Positions 24,726-34,376 of a stretch of DNA of 64,000 nucleotides are shown one piece after another (positions within the stretch are counted from its first letter, which is position 1; each line of letters opens with the position of its first letter). The notes beneath the pieces were generated by a model. The model saw only the letters and a program-made list of their open reading frames with translations. It had not been told where the DNA came from and did no database searches. Made by a program: the position numbers and the translations under genes. Source of the DNA: Paraflavitalea soli (lineage in GTDB: Bacteria; Bacteroidota; Bacteroidia; Chitinophagales; Chitinophagaceae); assembly GCF_003555545.1 (NCBI RefSeq), contig NZ_CP032157.1, forward strand, positions 996,546-1,060,545. Direction: 5' to 3'.

Positions 24726-26828
24726 ATGAACAAGCGTTGTGGTTATCAGTTTATCCTGTGCGTATGTATTTTATCAACCTTTCAGATCACTTCCTCCTTT
24801 GCCCAGAAAAGTAAAGTAACAGAGAATGTAGACCTGGTATTTCACAATACGGCCGAGATGCTGCAGCAGATCCACTATGCACCTAAAAAGCTGGATGATA
24901 AATTCTCTACCCAGGTGTTTACAGCCTACCTGGATCAATTGGACCCCGGCAAACGTTTTTTTCTGAAGGAAGACCTGCACCAGTTCAAGAAATATGAATT
25001 ACAGCTGGACGATGAAATGAAAGGGAAAGTGGTTCACTTTTATAAAGTGGTCAACACAGCCTTCCGCCAACGGCTAAAGGAGTCGGAAGTAATCGTGGAG
25101 GAATTGCTCAAGCAGCCTTTCAGGTTCAATACTGCTGAAGTATACAATACGAATACTGATAAACTGGATTATTGTAAGTCGGTGGATGACCTCAAAAACC
25201 GCTGGCACAATTACCTCAAGTTCCAGGTACTGGGACAATATGAGGACCTGCTCGACATCCATGCGCGGGATACCGCCAATAAGCTGAGCGATGCACAAAT
25301 GGAGGAGAAGGCCAGGCAAACCATCCTGCGAATCGAAAAGCGCAATATTGCCAACCTGCAGAAGTTAACTACTGATGAAGAAGCTTTCAATACGTATGTA
25401 AACAGCATTACCAACCTGTATGATCCCCACTCTAATTATTTTCTGCCGGTTGACCGCCGGGAGTTCCAGGAAAGCCTGAGCGGTGTGTATTATGGCATTG
25501 GTGCTTTGCTGCAGGATATGCAGGGTAAGATCGGTATTGGTGAGTTGATGATCGGTGGCCCCGCCTGGAAATCAGGACAGGTAGAAAAAGGTGATGTGAT
25601 CGTAAAAGTGGCCCAGCAGGGTGGTAAACCGGTGGAGGTAGCTGGCTTTGTAATGAGTGAAGTGATCAAGCTCACCAGGGGCCAGCAGGGAACATCGGTG
25701 ACGATTACCTTCCGCAAGAATGATGGCAGCCTGAAAGATGTGACCCTGAAGCGGGAAGCATTGCAGCTGGACGATACTTTTGTAAAGAGTGCCATTATAG
25801 AAGATTCTGTGAAGCTGGGTTATATTTCCTTTCCCAAGTTCTATACTGACTTTGGGGATGCGAACGGACGCAGTTGTGCTGCCGATATGGCGCGTGAGCT
25901 GGCCCGCCTGCAACTCGAAAATGTAAAAGGCATTATCATCGATATCCGTGATAATATCGGGGGCAGTTTGGGAGAGGTGATCAATATGATCGGCCTGTTC
26001 ATCAAAGAAGGACCGGTAGTACAGGTGAAAGGTCCGGCAGGTGAGCCTTATGTGAGCCGGGTAAAAGGAAGGAATGTATTATATGATGGCCCATTGGTGG
26101 TGCTGGTCAATGAAATGAGCGCTTCTGCTGCTGAGATCTTTGCAGCTGCTATACAGGACTATCACCGCGGCATTATTGTAGGTAGCAGCTCTACTTATGG
26201 TAAAGGATCGGTGCAAAGGCCTTTCGGCATAGGCGACAACCGCGTAGCGGCTATGAACGCCGTGAATACCGACCTGGGCACGCTGCATGTGACCTTGCAA
26301 AAATATTACCGCATCACAGGCGCTGCTACCCAGTTGAAAGGGATAGAAGCGGATGTTAAATTGCCCGGCATTTATGAGCCATATAAAATGCAGGAGAAGA
26401 ACAACCCGACAGCCCTGGCCTGGGATACTATTCAGGCCGTACCTTTTGCGCTCCTGGATGAGCAGGGAACCATTCCCAAAGTAGTGGCGCTCTCTGCCGA
26501 ACGTATGCGGCAGGATACCACCCTGCTGGCGCTCAGCAAGAACCTGCAGTGGATGCAAAAAAGGAATGGAATCTATGCCCTGCAGCTGGACAAATACCGC
26601 GCTGCTGAAAAGGAATTACAAACTAAAGTAAGCTCCATACGCAAGCAACTGGTATCTGCCAAGCCAATGGGAGTTAAGAATACCACCGATATGGAAGAGG
26701 GGCTCAAGACCAAAGAGCAATTCAAAAATGACAGCAATAAAGCCTGGCTCAACTCATTAAAAAGAGACCTGTTCCTGTCTGAAGCAGTATATGTAATGTA
26801 TGATTACCTGCGGCTGAAAATAAGTTAA
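24726..26828 (+). CDS. prc: Tail-specific (C-terminal processing) protease
   Basis: The 700-residue protein has a signal peptide (ILSTFQITSSFAQ), an N-terminal helical domain (about 25-230), a PDZ domain (about 240-330, YGIGALLQDM...GELMIGGPAW), an S41 peptidase domain and a C-terminal DUF3340-type extension. Catalytic residues fit the Ser-Lys dyad: Ser in NEMSASAAEIF and Lys in STYGKGSVQ. Tail-specific proteases cleave unfolded or tagged periplasmic proteins. An esterase gene starts 21 bases after the stop, suggesting one transcript. Confidence 0.93.
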   Translation: MNKRCGYQFILCVCILSTFQITSSFAQKSKVTENVDLVFHNTAEMLQQIHYAPKKLDDKFSTQVFTAYLDQLDPGKRFFLKEDLHQFKKYELQLDDEMKGKVVHFYKVVNTAFRQRLKESEVIVEELLKQPFRFNTAEVYNTNTDKLDYCKSVDDLKNRWHNYLKFQVLGQYEDLLDIHARDTANKLSDAQMEEKARQTILRIEKRNIANLQKLTTDEEAFNTYVNSITNLYDPHSNYFLPVDRREFQESLSGVYYGIGALLQDMQGKIGIGELMIGGPAWKSGQVEKGDVIVKVAQQGGKPVEVAGFVMSEVIKLTRGQQGTSVTITFRKNDGSLKDVTLKREALQLDDTFVKSAIIEDSVKLGYISFPKFYTDFGDANGRSCAADMARELARLQLENVKGIIIDIRDNIGGSLGEVINMIGLFIKEGPVVQVKGPAGEPYVSRVKGRNVLYDGPLVVLVNEMSASAAEIFAAAIQDYHRGIIVGSSSTYGKGSVQRPFGIGDNRVAAMNAVNTDLGTLHVTLQKYYRITGAATQLKGIEADVKLPGIYEPYKMQEKNNPTALAWDTIQAVPFALLDEQGTIPKVVALSAERMRQDTTLLALSKNLQWMQKRNGIYALQLDKYRAAEKELQTKVSSIRKQLVSAKPMGVKNTTDMEEGLKTKEQFKNDSNKAWLNSLKRDLFLSEAVYVMYDYLRLKIS

Positions 26829-26849
26829 TGTCAGACACCTCATCCCATC

Positions 26850-27716
26850 ATGAAATATACCTGTTTAGCTATAGGCCTGTTGCTGACCACCCTGGTGCAG
26901 GCACAACAATCAAGGAGTGATAGCAGTAAACCTTTTGTGTTGGGTGTTACTGATGGGTTCTACTCCAGGTTGTTGGGTGAAAAGCGAACGGTCAACATTT
27001 ATCTTCCCGAAGGATATGACAAATACGACACGGTTACCTATCCGGTGATCTATTTGCTGGATGGTGCGGCTGATGAAGATTTTATTCATGTAGCCGGACT
27101 TGTTCAGTTCAATAACTTCTCCTGGATCGACCGGGTACCTAAATCAATTGTAGTAGGTATTGTAAATACCGACAGGAAAAGAGACTTTACTTTTCCCACC
27201 AGTATTAAGGAGCAAAAAGACCAGTACAAAACGGCCGGCAGGTCGGCGCTCTTCATTGCCTTTCTCGAGAAAGAGTTACAGCCCTTTATTAATAAGAAAT
27301 ACAAGGGAACTGGTTCCAATATGCTCATCGGTCAATCCCTGGGCGGGCTGTTGGCAGCAGAGGTCTTATTGAAACGCCCCCAGCTTTTTAATAAATACAT
27401 AATTATTAGTCCCAGTTTGTGGTGGGACAATGGATCATTGCTAAACCAGCCTTCGGCTTTACTGGAAGAAAAGTTTGATCGTCCTACCGATGTGTATATC
27501 GGAGTTGGTAAAGAAGGATTAACACCCGGCGCCAACCCCCGTGTAATGGAAGTAGATGCCAACCTGCTGGCAGATAAGATCAGGACCACAAAAAGTAAGC
27601 AGGTGACCGTTCATTTTGACTATCTGCCGCAGGAAGATCATGCCACCATTATGCACATTGCTGTATTTAACGCACTTCGTTTGTTGTATCCCAAGGCCAT
27701 CAATAAAGAAGACTGA
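26850..27716 (+). CDS. Exported alpha/beta-hydrolase, esterase D-type
   Basis: The 288-residue protein has a signal peptide (CLAIGLLLTTLVQAQ) and an alpha/beta-hydrolase fold of the putative-esterase family. The nucleophile is Ser in IGQSLGGLLA (about 155); acid and base candidates are an Asp after residue ~210 and the His of EDHATIMH near the C terminus. The family includes siderophore, feruloyl and phenylpropanoid esterases; no substrate can be assigned. A second member starts at 63672. It is 21 bases downstream of the tail-specific protease. Confidence 0.85.
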   Translation: MKYTCLAIGLLLTTLVQAQQSRSDSSKPFVLGVTDGFYSRLLGEKRTVNIYLPEGYDKYDTVTYPVIYLLDGAADEDFIHVAGLVQFNNFSWIDRVPKSIVVGIVNTDRKRDFTFPTSIKEQKDQYKTAGRSALFIAFLEKELQPFINKKYKGTGSNMLIGQSLGGLLAAEVLLKRPQLFNKYIIISPSLWWDNGSLLNQPSALLEEKFDRPTDVYIGVGKEGLTPGANPRVMEVDANLLADKIRTTKSKQVTVHFDYLPQEDHATIMHIAVFNALRLLYPKAINKED

Positions 27717-27744
27717 TCGCTTTTCTCTACCCCTGCCGGTTTTA

Positions 27745-28215
27745 TTACCAGTTGTTCATTTGATCCTTGTTGATCCTTTCGGGTTGTTCCGGCGCATGCT
27801 CTCTCCAGTTCTTATCATACTTCACAAAGAAAGCGAGCCAGAGCGCTCTTGCCAGGCGCATCAGCACAGGCTGCAGCCCGATCAGTAAGACACCGTTGAT
27901 GGCCATCCAGTAAAAGAAGCGGTTATCCTGCGTGCTAAGGCCAATAAAGACCCACCAGGCTACCAGGGTGGCTACGCTGAGTGCTACAGACAGTGCATAA
28001 CTTACATAACTGGAGCCATAATAGAAACCTACTTCCAGTTCAAAAGGCTGTCCACAGGAAGGGCAGCGTTCATTCATCTTCATGGTGCTTTTCAGTTTGT
28101 AGGGATTGGCTTCCACAAACATATTGCCCTGCCGGCAGCGCGGACATTTACATTTAAGAATATTGAATGCGCTGGGAGTGGATTGGTGAGAGGCGGTGGC
28201 CATGTCCATGATCAT
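27745..28215 (-). CDS. DUF983 zinc-ribbon membrane protein
   Basis: The 156-residue protein has an N-terminal zinc ribbon, CKCPRC and CPSCGQPFELE (two CxxC pairs), then two or three membrane helices. This is the DUF983 layout. Translation may start at the ATG overlapping the AraC stop (ATGA at 28212-28215) or at the next in-frame Met (28209 or 28203). The overlap with the AraC-family gene implies translational coupling. Function is unknown; members often sit near respiratory or regulatory genes. Confidence 0.85.
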   Translation of the reverse strand: MIMDMATASHQSTPSAFNILKCKCPRCRQGNMFVEANPYKLKSTMKMNERCPSCGQPFELEVGFYYGSSYVSYALSVALSVATLVAWWVFIGLSTQDNRFFYWMAINGVLLIGLQPVLMRLARALWLAFFVKYDKNWREHAPEQPERINKDQMNNW

Positions 28216-29105
28216 TTATTTTCGGTGTGAAATTGTTTTCTAAACTCATCCGGGGTCATTCCGGAATACTTCTTAAAGAACCGGTTGAAGTAGGAGTTGT
28301 CCTGGAAGTTCAGGTCATACGCAATCTCTGTAACCGTCATCCGGGCATTGGTGAGCAGTCGCTTGGCTTCCAGGAGCACACGCTCGCGGATCAGTTCACC
28401 AGCCGTTTTACCCAACAGGTCCTGGCATAGCGCATTGAGGTGATTGGGTGTTACGTACAAGAGATCGGCATACTCCTTCGGCAGGCGGATAGAACGGTAA
28501 TGGGTATCGATCAGCCGCCTGAACCCCCGGAGCAGTATTAGTTTTTGTTGTGGTATGGCTTTATTGCTGTTGGCAGCGAGTGAATGGTCGATCAGCAGGA
28601 ACAACTGCAGCAACAATACCCGTACCATATCTGTATGACTTTTCCAATCATGTCCCGAATAGGTCAGTATCGACTCCAGGAGTTGAGCAGTTTGTTTGTG
28701 CAGGTCAACGGGCAATTGGTATACACCTTCTTCACTGATACCGCTGAAGAAAGGGAACCGGTCCATATAATGAGGGTTCTGCAGGAATGACTTGAAGAAA
28801 TTCTCTGAAAAGTTGATGATGAATCCCGCCATATTATTATCAAAATGCCAGCTGTGTACCTGGCCGGGTATCATGAAATATATTTGGTACGGCTTTACGT
28901 CGAATGTGGTGAAGTCAATGGAATGTGTTCCTTTGCCCCTGGTAAAAAGCAGCAGGTGATAAAAGGAGTGGCGATGGGGGAAATGCAGGTGGTCATAATA
29001 TTTGTGCAGGTAGCTGGAGAGCCGGTCGGCCAGGAAATCGTCGTTGGCTCCTGGTTCCCTGCTGATGCTGCAGATATCATACACCGGTATGTTTTCCTTT
29101 GCCAT
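28212..29105 (-). CDS. AraC-family transcriptional regulator with cupin sensor
   Basis: The 297-residue regulator has an N-terminal cupin-like domain (about 20-130, containing HFPHRHSFYHLLLFTRGKG and PGQVHSWHF) and a C-terminal pair of AraC helix-turn-helix motifs, the second ending with DNSYFNRFFKKYSGMTPDEFRKQ. It should sense a small molecule with the cupin. It is translationally coupled to DUF983 by a four-base overlap and is likely the first gene of the unit. Its target is unknown. Confidence 0.92.
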   Translation of the reverse strand: MAKENIPVYDICSISREPGANDDFLADRLSSYLHKYYDHLHFPHRHSFYHLLLFTRGKGTHSIDFTTFDVKPYQIYFMIPGQVHSWHFDNNMAGFIINFSENFFKSFLQNPHYMDRFPFFSGISEEGVYQLPVDLHKQTAQLLESILTYSGHDWKSHTDMVRVLLLQLFLLIDHSLAANSNKAIPQQKLILLRGFRRLIDTHYRSIRLPKEYADLLYVTPNHLNALCQDLLGKTAGELIRERVLLEAKRLLTNARMTVTEIAYDLNFQDNSYFNRFFKKYSGMTPDEFRKQFHTENK

Positions 29106-29293
29106 GGTGAACTGGATTGAGAAACAAAGCTACATCCGAAAAGTGCAATCCGTGTGGCATAATTCAGGGAGTTGATGGTACTTTTTACTGATGGTTAGTT
29201 TTGGGCGGGCGATATGGGGGTGTTCTACGGCTCTCCCGTAAATCTCCCCATAGTAGTCCCAGAGAAATCCCAGGAGAATACTACTACCATGGC

Positions 29294-29348
29294 CTCTATA
29301 AGAGCTCTATATGTGCTCTATAACAGCTCTATAAGAGCTCTATAACTT
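29294..29348. repeat. Tandem repeat, five copies of an 11-bp unit
   Basis: Units are CTCTATAAGAG, CTCTATATGTG, CTCTATAACAG, CTCTATAAGAG and CTCTATAACTT: the CTCTATA core is invariant and only the last four bases vary. Eleven bases is close to one helical turn, so the cores face the same side of the DNA. Confidence 0.9.
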
Positions 29349-30034
29349 TTTGAAATATATTGAATACTTTGTATGTTATAGTGCAAGGGGATTTCTGGTA
29401 TTCAGCGTATTTTTAATAACCAGATTAAAATTGTGTGGAAAAACAACCATTATGCATGCAAACAAACGAAGATTGCGGAAACTGTCAGGGGTGATTTGGA
29501 AATGGGTATGTGAATGTCGTACGTTTGTATGGAACAGTTACCAAAGCAATTGACCATGTGGACGAGGCCTCTAAGCATGGTTGATGGAACTAAGTGTTGT
29601 GCAACACTGAAAGCAAGCTTCGAGCGACGAGCTTAAAGCTGCGAGCGCCCGCTCCCGCTGTGGCGGGACAAGTTGTGGCGGGACTGGTTTTTTAGCTGTT
29701 GGCTACAAGCGGTTGGGTTTTAACAGTAGCTTTTACCCTCTTAGCTTTTTGCTATTCACATTTTGTGTATAGCTACCGGCTGAGGGCTATTGCCACTGGT
29801 TTTCGTTTTTACGGCTGTGATCTATGAAAGGCCTGGTGCGCCAGCCACCGGGCAAATGGACAAGGGTCCGGATGCAGCGGGGAATGAAAGGCAGGATTTG
29901 GCCGGGATGAGGAGCTACGATTTAAAAGTCGAAGCTGTTAGGGTCTAACGGTTGTGTAGTTTATTTTTAAACATCTAAATGAATGATAAGTACAGGCGAG
30001 TTTGTAATTACCTGTATTGATCTGATATTTGTAT

Positions 30035-30072
30035 GGAATGGCCCCGCTTGAGAGAGCGGGGCCATTTTTGTT
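30035..30072 (+). terminator. Strong intrinsic terminator of an unidentified rightward transcript
   Basis: ATGGCCCCGCT pairs with AGCGGGGCCAT (11 bp) around a 6-base loop and is followed by TTTTTG on the plus strand. No plus-strand gene precedes it in the 1-kb gap. On the minus strand there is no T-run. Confidence 0.8.
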
Positions 30073-30104
30073 TGTACGAGCGTAATAGTCTTGTATAGAT
30101 AAGG

Positions 30105-32228
30105 TTAGGGTACTACCGTGGTGGCGGTATCGTTGGCTCGCTGTATCAACGTTTTGGGCGTGCGCGTATCACCCGAAAAATTATTGCTGATGATCGATGT
30201 TCCATAGGTCGTATTAATGTAAATGCCATAATGATTGCCCGGCCACAGGAATCCCGGCGTGTCACTGATAAAGGTATTTTCCTGTATGGTACAATTGGCT
30301 GCATTGAACAGGGAAATGCCATGCTGCGCAAAGTTCCGGATCGTATTGCCTTTGATCAGGATATTGGCGTGATCCAATGACACCGGGGACATGGCATCAT
30401 CAAAATTGTTGTTGATCCCCACAGAATCGATCTTGTTGATGCGTATGTTGATCGAACCGGCATCTTCGCCCAGTACGTCAAACCCGCAGGTCCTGATATC
30501 GTTGTTCATGATCCAGATATCGCGGCTGTACAGCCCATTGTACCAGAAGGCTGCTTCATTGTACAGGGAAACGGCCGGGGAGGAACAACTATAGTACTGG
30601 TTGTTTTCCACCATGCCTTTGGCTGCACGTATAATGGAGCCACGCGCCCTTACGGTGAAGCGGCTGTTGCTGATCATAAACCTTTCATTGCGCAGGTTGG
30701 TATTGTAGAGCTGTACATTCTGCTGCAGGTCAGTAAGTCCAATGTCCACCATGCTGTCATAATCATTGGTGGGGATGGCCGGAGAGAACTGCACGCGGTA
30801 AGCACCGCTCTGCAGGTACACCGTATCGACGGTGAAATTGGGACTCATCACCTTACCTGTTTTAGGCGTGAAGATGCGGAAGATATGTCCTTTCTTCAGG
30901 TTCATGAACTCATTGTTGGTGAGGGTGAGCGTAGTACTGTTGATCTTTGTTTTTACAAAGATGCCTTTGTTGTACAGGGCTACACCATCATCTGCATTGC
31001 CGATAAAAGTACTATTCTCCACCCAGGGACCTATCGCATTGGCCCGGCAATGCACACCATCGGCATTGGCGGATACCAGCCGGCTTTGGTCTTTCAGGGT
31101 GGTCTGACAGTTGAGCACCTTCATATCGCTGCCATCATAGGAATAATAACATCCGATGGGGCTGGCATAGTTGATCACACTATCGAAGACGAGGTCGGTA
31201 CAATTGCGGGTGCTCATCAGCGGTCCTACATTGTCCCTGGCTACAATAGACAGCACATCACCCACGGCAAAGAATTTGCCTACCTTGCTGCCTGCATGAT
31301 AAATATTGTAAGTGGGTGTGTCCTTACAAGCCAGCGGCGTTACATCGGCCGGACCAATTCCAAACGTATTGTTGTTTATTTTCTTCAGGCTGCCTGGATC
31401 GGCAGGATCGACCAGGTAGGCCCACGACCAGTAATTGGTAAAAGAAGGGTTATTGTAAATGGCAGGGTAATACGGTGACATTTTACCGGTCACTCCTCTG
31501 AGTCTCACATTTACATTTAATGTATTGGTGTCGGAATTGTTTACGCTGATCACATCCAGCAGGGAGTGGGGCAGGGGGTCCCAGTCTACTTTAAGTCGCC
31601 GTACGGTAATGCGGTTGGAGTTCTGTATGCGCATAAAGCCTACATGCGCATGGTTCTTAATGAGGATATTGGCATTGTTGCCTTCAATGATCAGGTCGTT
31701 TATATTGGCCGTGTCAATAGCAAACAGTCCGGTAATGCCGGCGTCGAGTTCATAAGTAGCGTCGGCCGTAAATGCCAGTATGGAAGGCGTATTCATGATG
31801 GCCTTGCGCATCGTGTCTTTGATAGCTTTAAGGGTGGCGCCGGCTGGTATGGTATAAGTTCTTACGGGCTGCGCTACGGTATAGGTAAAGCGGGCCGACC
31901 AACTGCTGATATCAGTACCAGCCTGGTCCTTTGCTCTTACCCGCCAGTAGACAATGCCCAGGGGTAAGCGGCTTACAGGCACAAAACGGGTAATAAAAAG
32001 ATCATTGCGGGCAACGATGATATTGGTGAAGGCGGTGTCGGTAGCCAGTTGGATGTCGTAACTGTATCCGTTGGTCACGGCCAGCCAGGTAAAGGAAGGG
32101 TTGCGCACATAGCCGGTACTGTTGTTGGCAGGGGCCGACAAAGCAGGTTGGTTAATGGCGAAGCTTTCACCGGTGATAAGGCCGCCTATCAGCAGCAGCA
32201 GGAAGGTGCGTAGCATGGTATATTTCAT
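30105..32228 (-). CDS. Secreted right-handed beta-helix protein
   Basis: The 707-residue protein has a signal peptide (LLLLIGGLITGESFA), a fibronectin/Ig-like domain (about 25-120, with FTWLAVTNGYSYDIQLATDTAFTNI-type strands), then a long parallel beta-helix (about 150-700) with repeated Asn-rich turns such as NNANILIKN, NSRFTVRARG and NNDIRTCG. Beta-helices of this type act on or bind polysaccharides (pectate lyases, alpha-1,3-galactosidase-like). No T9SS tail is visible. The next gene in transcription order upstream is a T9SS protein 18 bases away. Confidence 0.75.
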   Translation of the reverse strand: MKYTMLRTFLLLLIGGLITGESFAINQPALSAPANNSTGYVRNPSFTWLAVTNGYSYDIQLATDTAFTNIIVARNDLFITRFVPVSRLPLGIVYWRVRAKDQAGTDISSWSARFTYTVAQPVRTYTIPAGATLKAIKDTMRKAIMNTPSILAFTADATYELDAGITGLFAIDTANINDLIIEGNNANILIKNHAHVGFMRIQNSNRITVRRLKVDWDPLPHSLLDVISVNNSDTNTLNVNVRLRGVTGKMSPYYPAIYNNPSFTNYWSWAYLVDPADPGSLKKINNNTFGIGPADVTPLACKDTPTYNIYHAGSKVGKFFAVGDVLSIVARDNVGPLMSTRNCTDLVFDSVINYASPIGCYYSYDGSDMKVLNCQTTLKDQSRLVSANADGVHCRANAIGPWVENSTFIGNADDGVALYNKGIFVKTKINSTTLTLTNNEFMNLKKGHIFRIFTPKTGKVMSPNFTVDTVYLQSGAYRVQFSPAIPTNDYDSMVDIGLTDLQQNVQLYNTNLRNERFMISNSRFTVRARGSIIRAAKGMVENNQYYSCSSPAVSLYNEAAFWYNGLYSRDIWIMNNDIRTCGFDVLGEDAGSINIRINKIDSVGINNNFDDAMSPVSLDHANILIKGNTIRNFAQHGISLFNAANCTIQENTFISDTPGFLWPGNHYGIYINTTYGTSIISNNFSGDTRTPKTLIQRANDTATTVVP

Positions 32229-32246
32229 GGGGATGAGCTTTAATGA

Positions 32247-33575
32247 TTAGTAAATGAACTTGCTGGTGAGGAGATGACCTTGCAGGGAAATAAAACTGGC
32301 CATGTAGAGGCCGTGTGTGCCCGCAGGTACCTGTAGGGGGAAGCGGTTCTTTCCTTTGATGGCTGCTACCTTGCGGGTGTAAAGCAACCGGCCGTTGAGG
32401 TCATGTACCTGTACCACACCGGTGACAGGCTGCGGGGCAGTCAGTTCGGCCATCACCATCGGATTCTTTACATCGGTCAATACGCGGAGGGTGGCAGTCG
32501 ATGTTTTGGCCGTCCTGGCCAATGGAGATACTGCCTGCGGCGCCATGGCTACACTCCTGAAGGCTGTATTGCTATCGGCCTGTGCAATGATAACCGGTTT
32601 GAGGTTGGAGAAACTGGCATTGTAGCCCGTGCTGTCAATATACCTGATGAGTTCGCCGCCAATATCATTCCTGCGCACGGTATATAAGGTAACGATGCCA
32701 TCCTGCTCTATACCCGTAACGCCCCGGTATTTATCGGCAAACAGGCCAATGGTGCCATTGTCTACCCAGGAGCCTGCTACCAGCGAATATTTCCGCAGCA
32801 CATTGTTGTCTGCTATATACAATACGTTGACCGTATCACTGCCATTGAGCCTGGTCATAAAATACTGGAAGGGGCTTCCGCCGCTGGTGGCATAGCCCGG
32901 CAGGTTTACCATGGTTTGCCCGGTGACGGTGGGCAGGCCGGTGCCTACGCGCGCCAGTCGCAACCCGGTAGCGGTAGAAGAGGCATAGAGTTGCCCGTCA
33001 TAAATGCCGAGGCAGCGTCCGGTAGAAGTAGTGATCAGCGTATTGCTGGTGCCCGTACTCCCCACGGTGGCATATACAATGCCGCCATTGCCGCCGGTCA
33101 CCCATAGATCGGAGCCGTTGACAACAGCGCCACGCACAGCAACGGTATTGAACCGGTTGCTGAATGCCGTGCTGCTGTTTACATTGCCGGAAGGATCGAT
33201 CACCGCTACTGTTCTGTTGACCGTGGCGCTGGTGGTGGCGGCAACACTGGCCGTGCCGGCTGCGGCATCATAACCTGCCAGGGCCAGGTATTGGCCATCT
33301 TCAGAAAGGCTGATAAAACCTTCGGTGTAATCTGTGGCGAGGGGAGCGAGGGTAAGGCGGCGGTTACTGCCACTGACGGTTACCGGCAGGGCAATGCTGC
33401 GTTGTAATTCTCCACAGGGATTGTACTCATCCAGGAATACCGGCTGGGCCATGCCGGCGGTCATCGGTGTGGTGCCCGTGCCGATGCGGACGACCACTAT
33501 ATTCCCATTGCCGAATGATTGTGCGCGGCTGCTAACGGTGCACAGGAATAGCAGGATAAAGAGAAGTGTTCTCAT
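32247..33575 (-). CDS. T9SS type A sorted exported protein, propeller-like
   Basis: The 442-residue product starts at MRTLLFILLFLCTVSSRAQS; the frame runs about 40 codons further upstream but those residues are not signal-like. Between the signal peptide and residue ~370 it has repeated beta segments (GQYLALAGYDA, GSDLWVTGGNGG) like a beta-propeller. The last ~75 residues (VQVHDLNGRLLYTRKV...GTHGLYMASFISLQGHLLTSKFIY) form a T9SS C-terminal domain. It is followed 18 bases later by the beta-helix gene. Cargo function is unknown. Confidence 0.8.
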   Translation of the reverse strand: MRTLLFILLFLCTVSSRAQSFGNGNIVVVRIGTGTTPMTAGMAQPVFLDEYNPCGELQRSIALPVTVSGSNRRLTLAPLATDYTEGFISLSEDGQYLALAGYDAAAGTASVAATTSATVNRTVAVIDPSGNVNSSTAFSNRFNTVAVRGAVVNGSDLWVTGGNGGIVYATVGSTGTSNTLITTSTGRCLGIYDGQLYASSTATGLRLARVGTGLPTVTGQTMVNLPGYATSGGSPFQYFMTRLNGSDTVNVLYIADNNVLRKYSLVAGSWVDNGTIGLFADKYRGVTGIEQDGIVTLYTVRRNDIGGELIRYIDSTGYNASFSNLKPVIIAQADSNTAFRSVAMAPQAVSPLARTAKTSTATLRVLTDVKNPMVMAELTAPQPVTGVVQVHDLNGRLLYTRKVAAIKGKNRFPLQVPAGTHGLYMASFISLQGHLLTSKFIY

Positions 33576-33664
33576 ATAGCAAGTATTGGTTTTTGCAAAT
33601 CGTTGTACACACAATCTTTGCAAAAAACAATACCTGTCAAAGGAAACTGGCAGGATTATTTGGG

Positions 33665-33697
33665 TGGGAACCTTCCCTGCGTGCGGGAATGTTCCCA
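33665..33697. promoter_or_regulatory. Two-step inverted repeat between divergent genes
   Basis: TGGGAAC pairs with GTTCCCA, and inside it TTCCC with GGGAA, around a TGCGTGC loop. It lies between the divergent T9SS and lipoprotein genes, where shared control is possible. Confidence 0.35.
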
Positions 33698-33763
33698 ACT
33701 TTGAGGTTACGGGAAAAGTTTGTTTCTTTATAAGAGCCTGCCTTCTAAACCGGCCCCCCTTGT

Positions 33764-34351
33764 ATGACGAAATACCCGCTGTTGATCCTCTTGAGTTTTC
33801 TGCTCATGGCTGGCCTCTGTAATAAAGAGAAGACGAATGCTGTGTATGTACCTGATCACCTCAAGCTCATGTTACCTTATACCAATGGGCAGGTGGTGCA
33901 ATATAGCAGCCCGGTTGGCCGCGTCGTGCAGGCCACAGTGGCCATCACCTCACGGATTGCTAAGAAAGCGTATTGTGCCAGTTGTGATCCCTCGGTGCTC
34001 GAAGAGACGATCAGCTATGTTTTTACCGCCAGCGGAAAGACTTTTGTGAATATATCGGTAGATACACGCCCGCGTATATTTATGTCTGTTTACTCACCCC
34101 TCGATAATTTCCAGGTAGGGGCGGGGTTTGACTTTGAAACGATGGAAGATGTAGCACAGGTTTCGTGCAATGCTCCCCGTCAATCCTGTTTAAGTTCGGT
34201 TGTATTGAATGGTAAAACCTATACCAACATGCTGCAGGTGATCAGTGGCGCTTCTGCCGATGCTCAACTTACCAAAGCTTATTATACAGTAAATAAAGGA
34301 CTGATTGGTTTTGCTTATGGCAATGGCACTACTTATACGTTGGTGGAATAG
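33764..34351 (+). CDS. Putative lipoprotein, unknown function
   Basis: The 195-residue protein has a short signal peptide with a lipobox ending LLMAGLCNK (Cys ~20). The mature part is beta-rich and holds five cysteines, including CASCD and the pair SCNAPRQSC. This fits a disulfide-bonded periplasmic or surface domain. I do not recognise the family. The upstream T9SS gene is divergent, with an inverted repeat between them. Confidence 0.65.
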   Translation: MTKYPLLILLSFLLMAGLCNKEKTNAVYVPDHLKLMLPYTNGQVVQYSSPVGRVVQATVAITSRIAKKAYCASCDPSVLEETISYVFTASGKTFVNISVDTRPRIFMSVYSPLDNFQVGAGFDFETMEDVAQVSCNAPRQSCLSSVVLNGKTYTNMLQVISGASADAQLTKAYYTVNKGLIGFAYGNGTTYTLVE

Positions 34352-34376
34352 CCGATAGATGCTCCTGATCTATCTC

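Larger units (their letters stand above)
29106..30104. other. 1-kb gap with repeats and a terminator, no supported gene
   Basis: The gap between two minus-strand genes holds a five-copy 11-bp tandem repeat (29294-29348), a degenerate GAGCGACGAGCTTAAAGCTGCGAGC tract with two copies of TGTGGCGGGAC near 29620-29690, and a strong plus-strand terminator near 30035. A short open frame at 29350-29553 has a start and 67 codons but no recognisable domain or ribosome-binding site; I did not call it. The terminator implies that something is transcribed rightward through part of this gap. Confidence 0.55.

Noticed and set aside
29294-29348. CRISPR array
   Set aside because: Unit of 11 bp without spacers and no cas genes; it is a plain tandem repeat.
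29350-29553. 67-codon open frame in the 1-kb gap
   Set aside because: No domain, no good ribosome-binding site and composition unlike the neighbours; only noted as possible ncRNA region.
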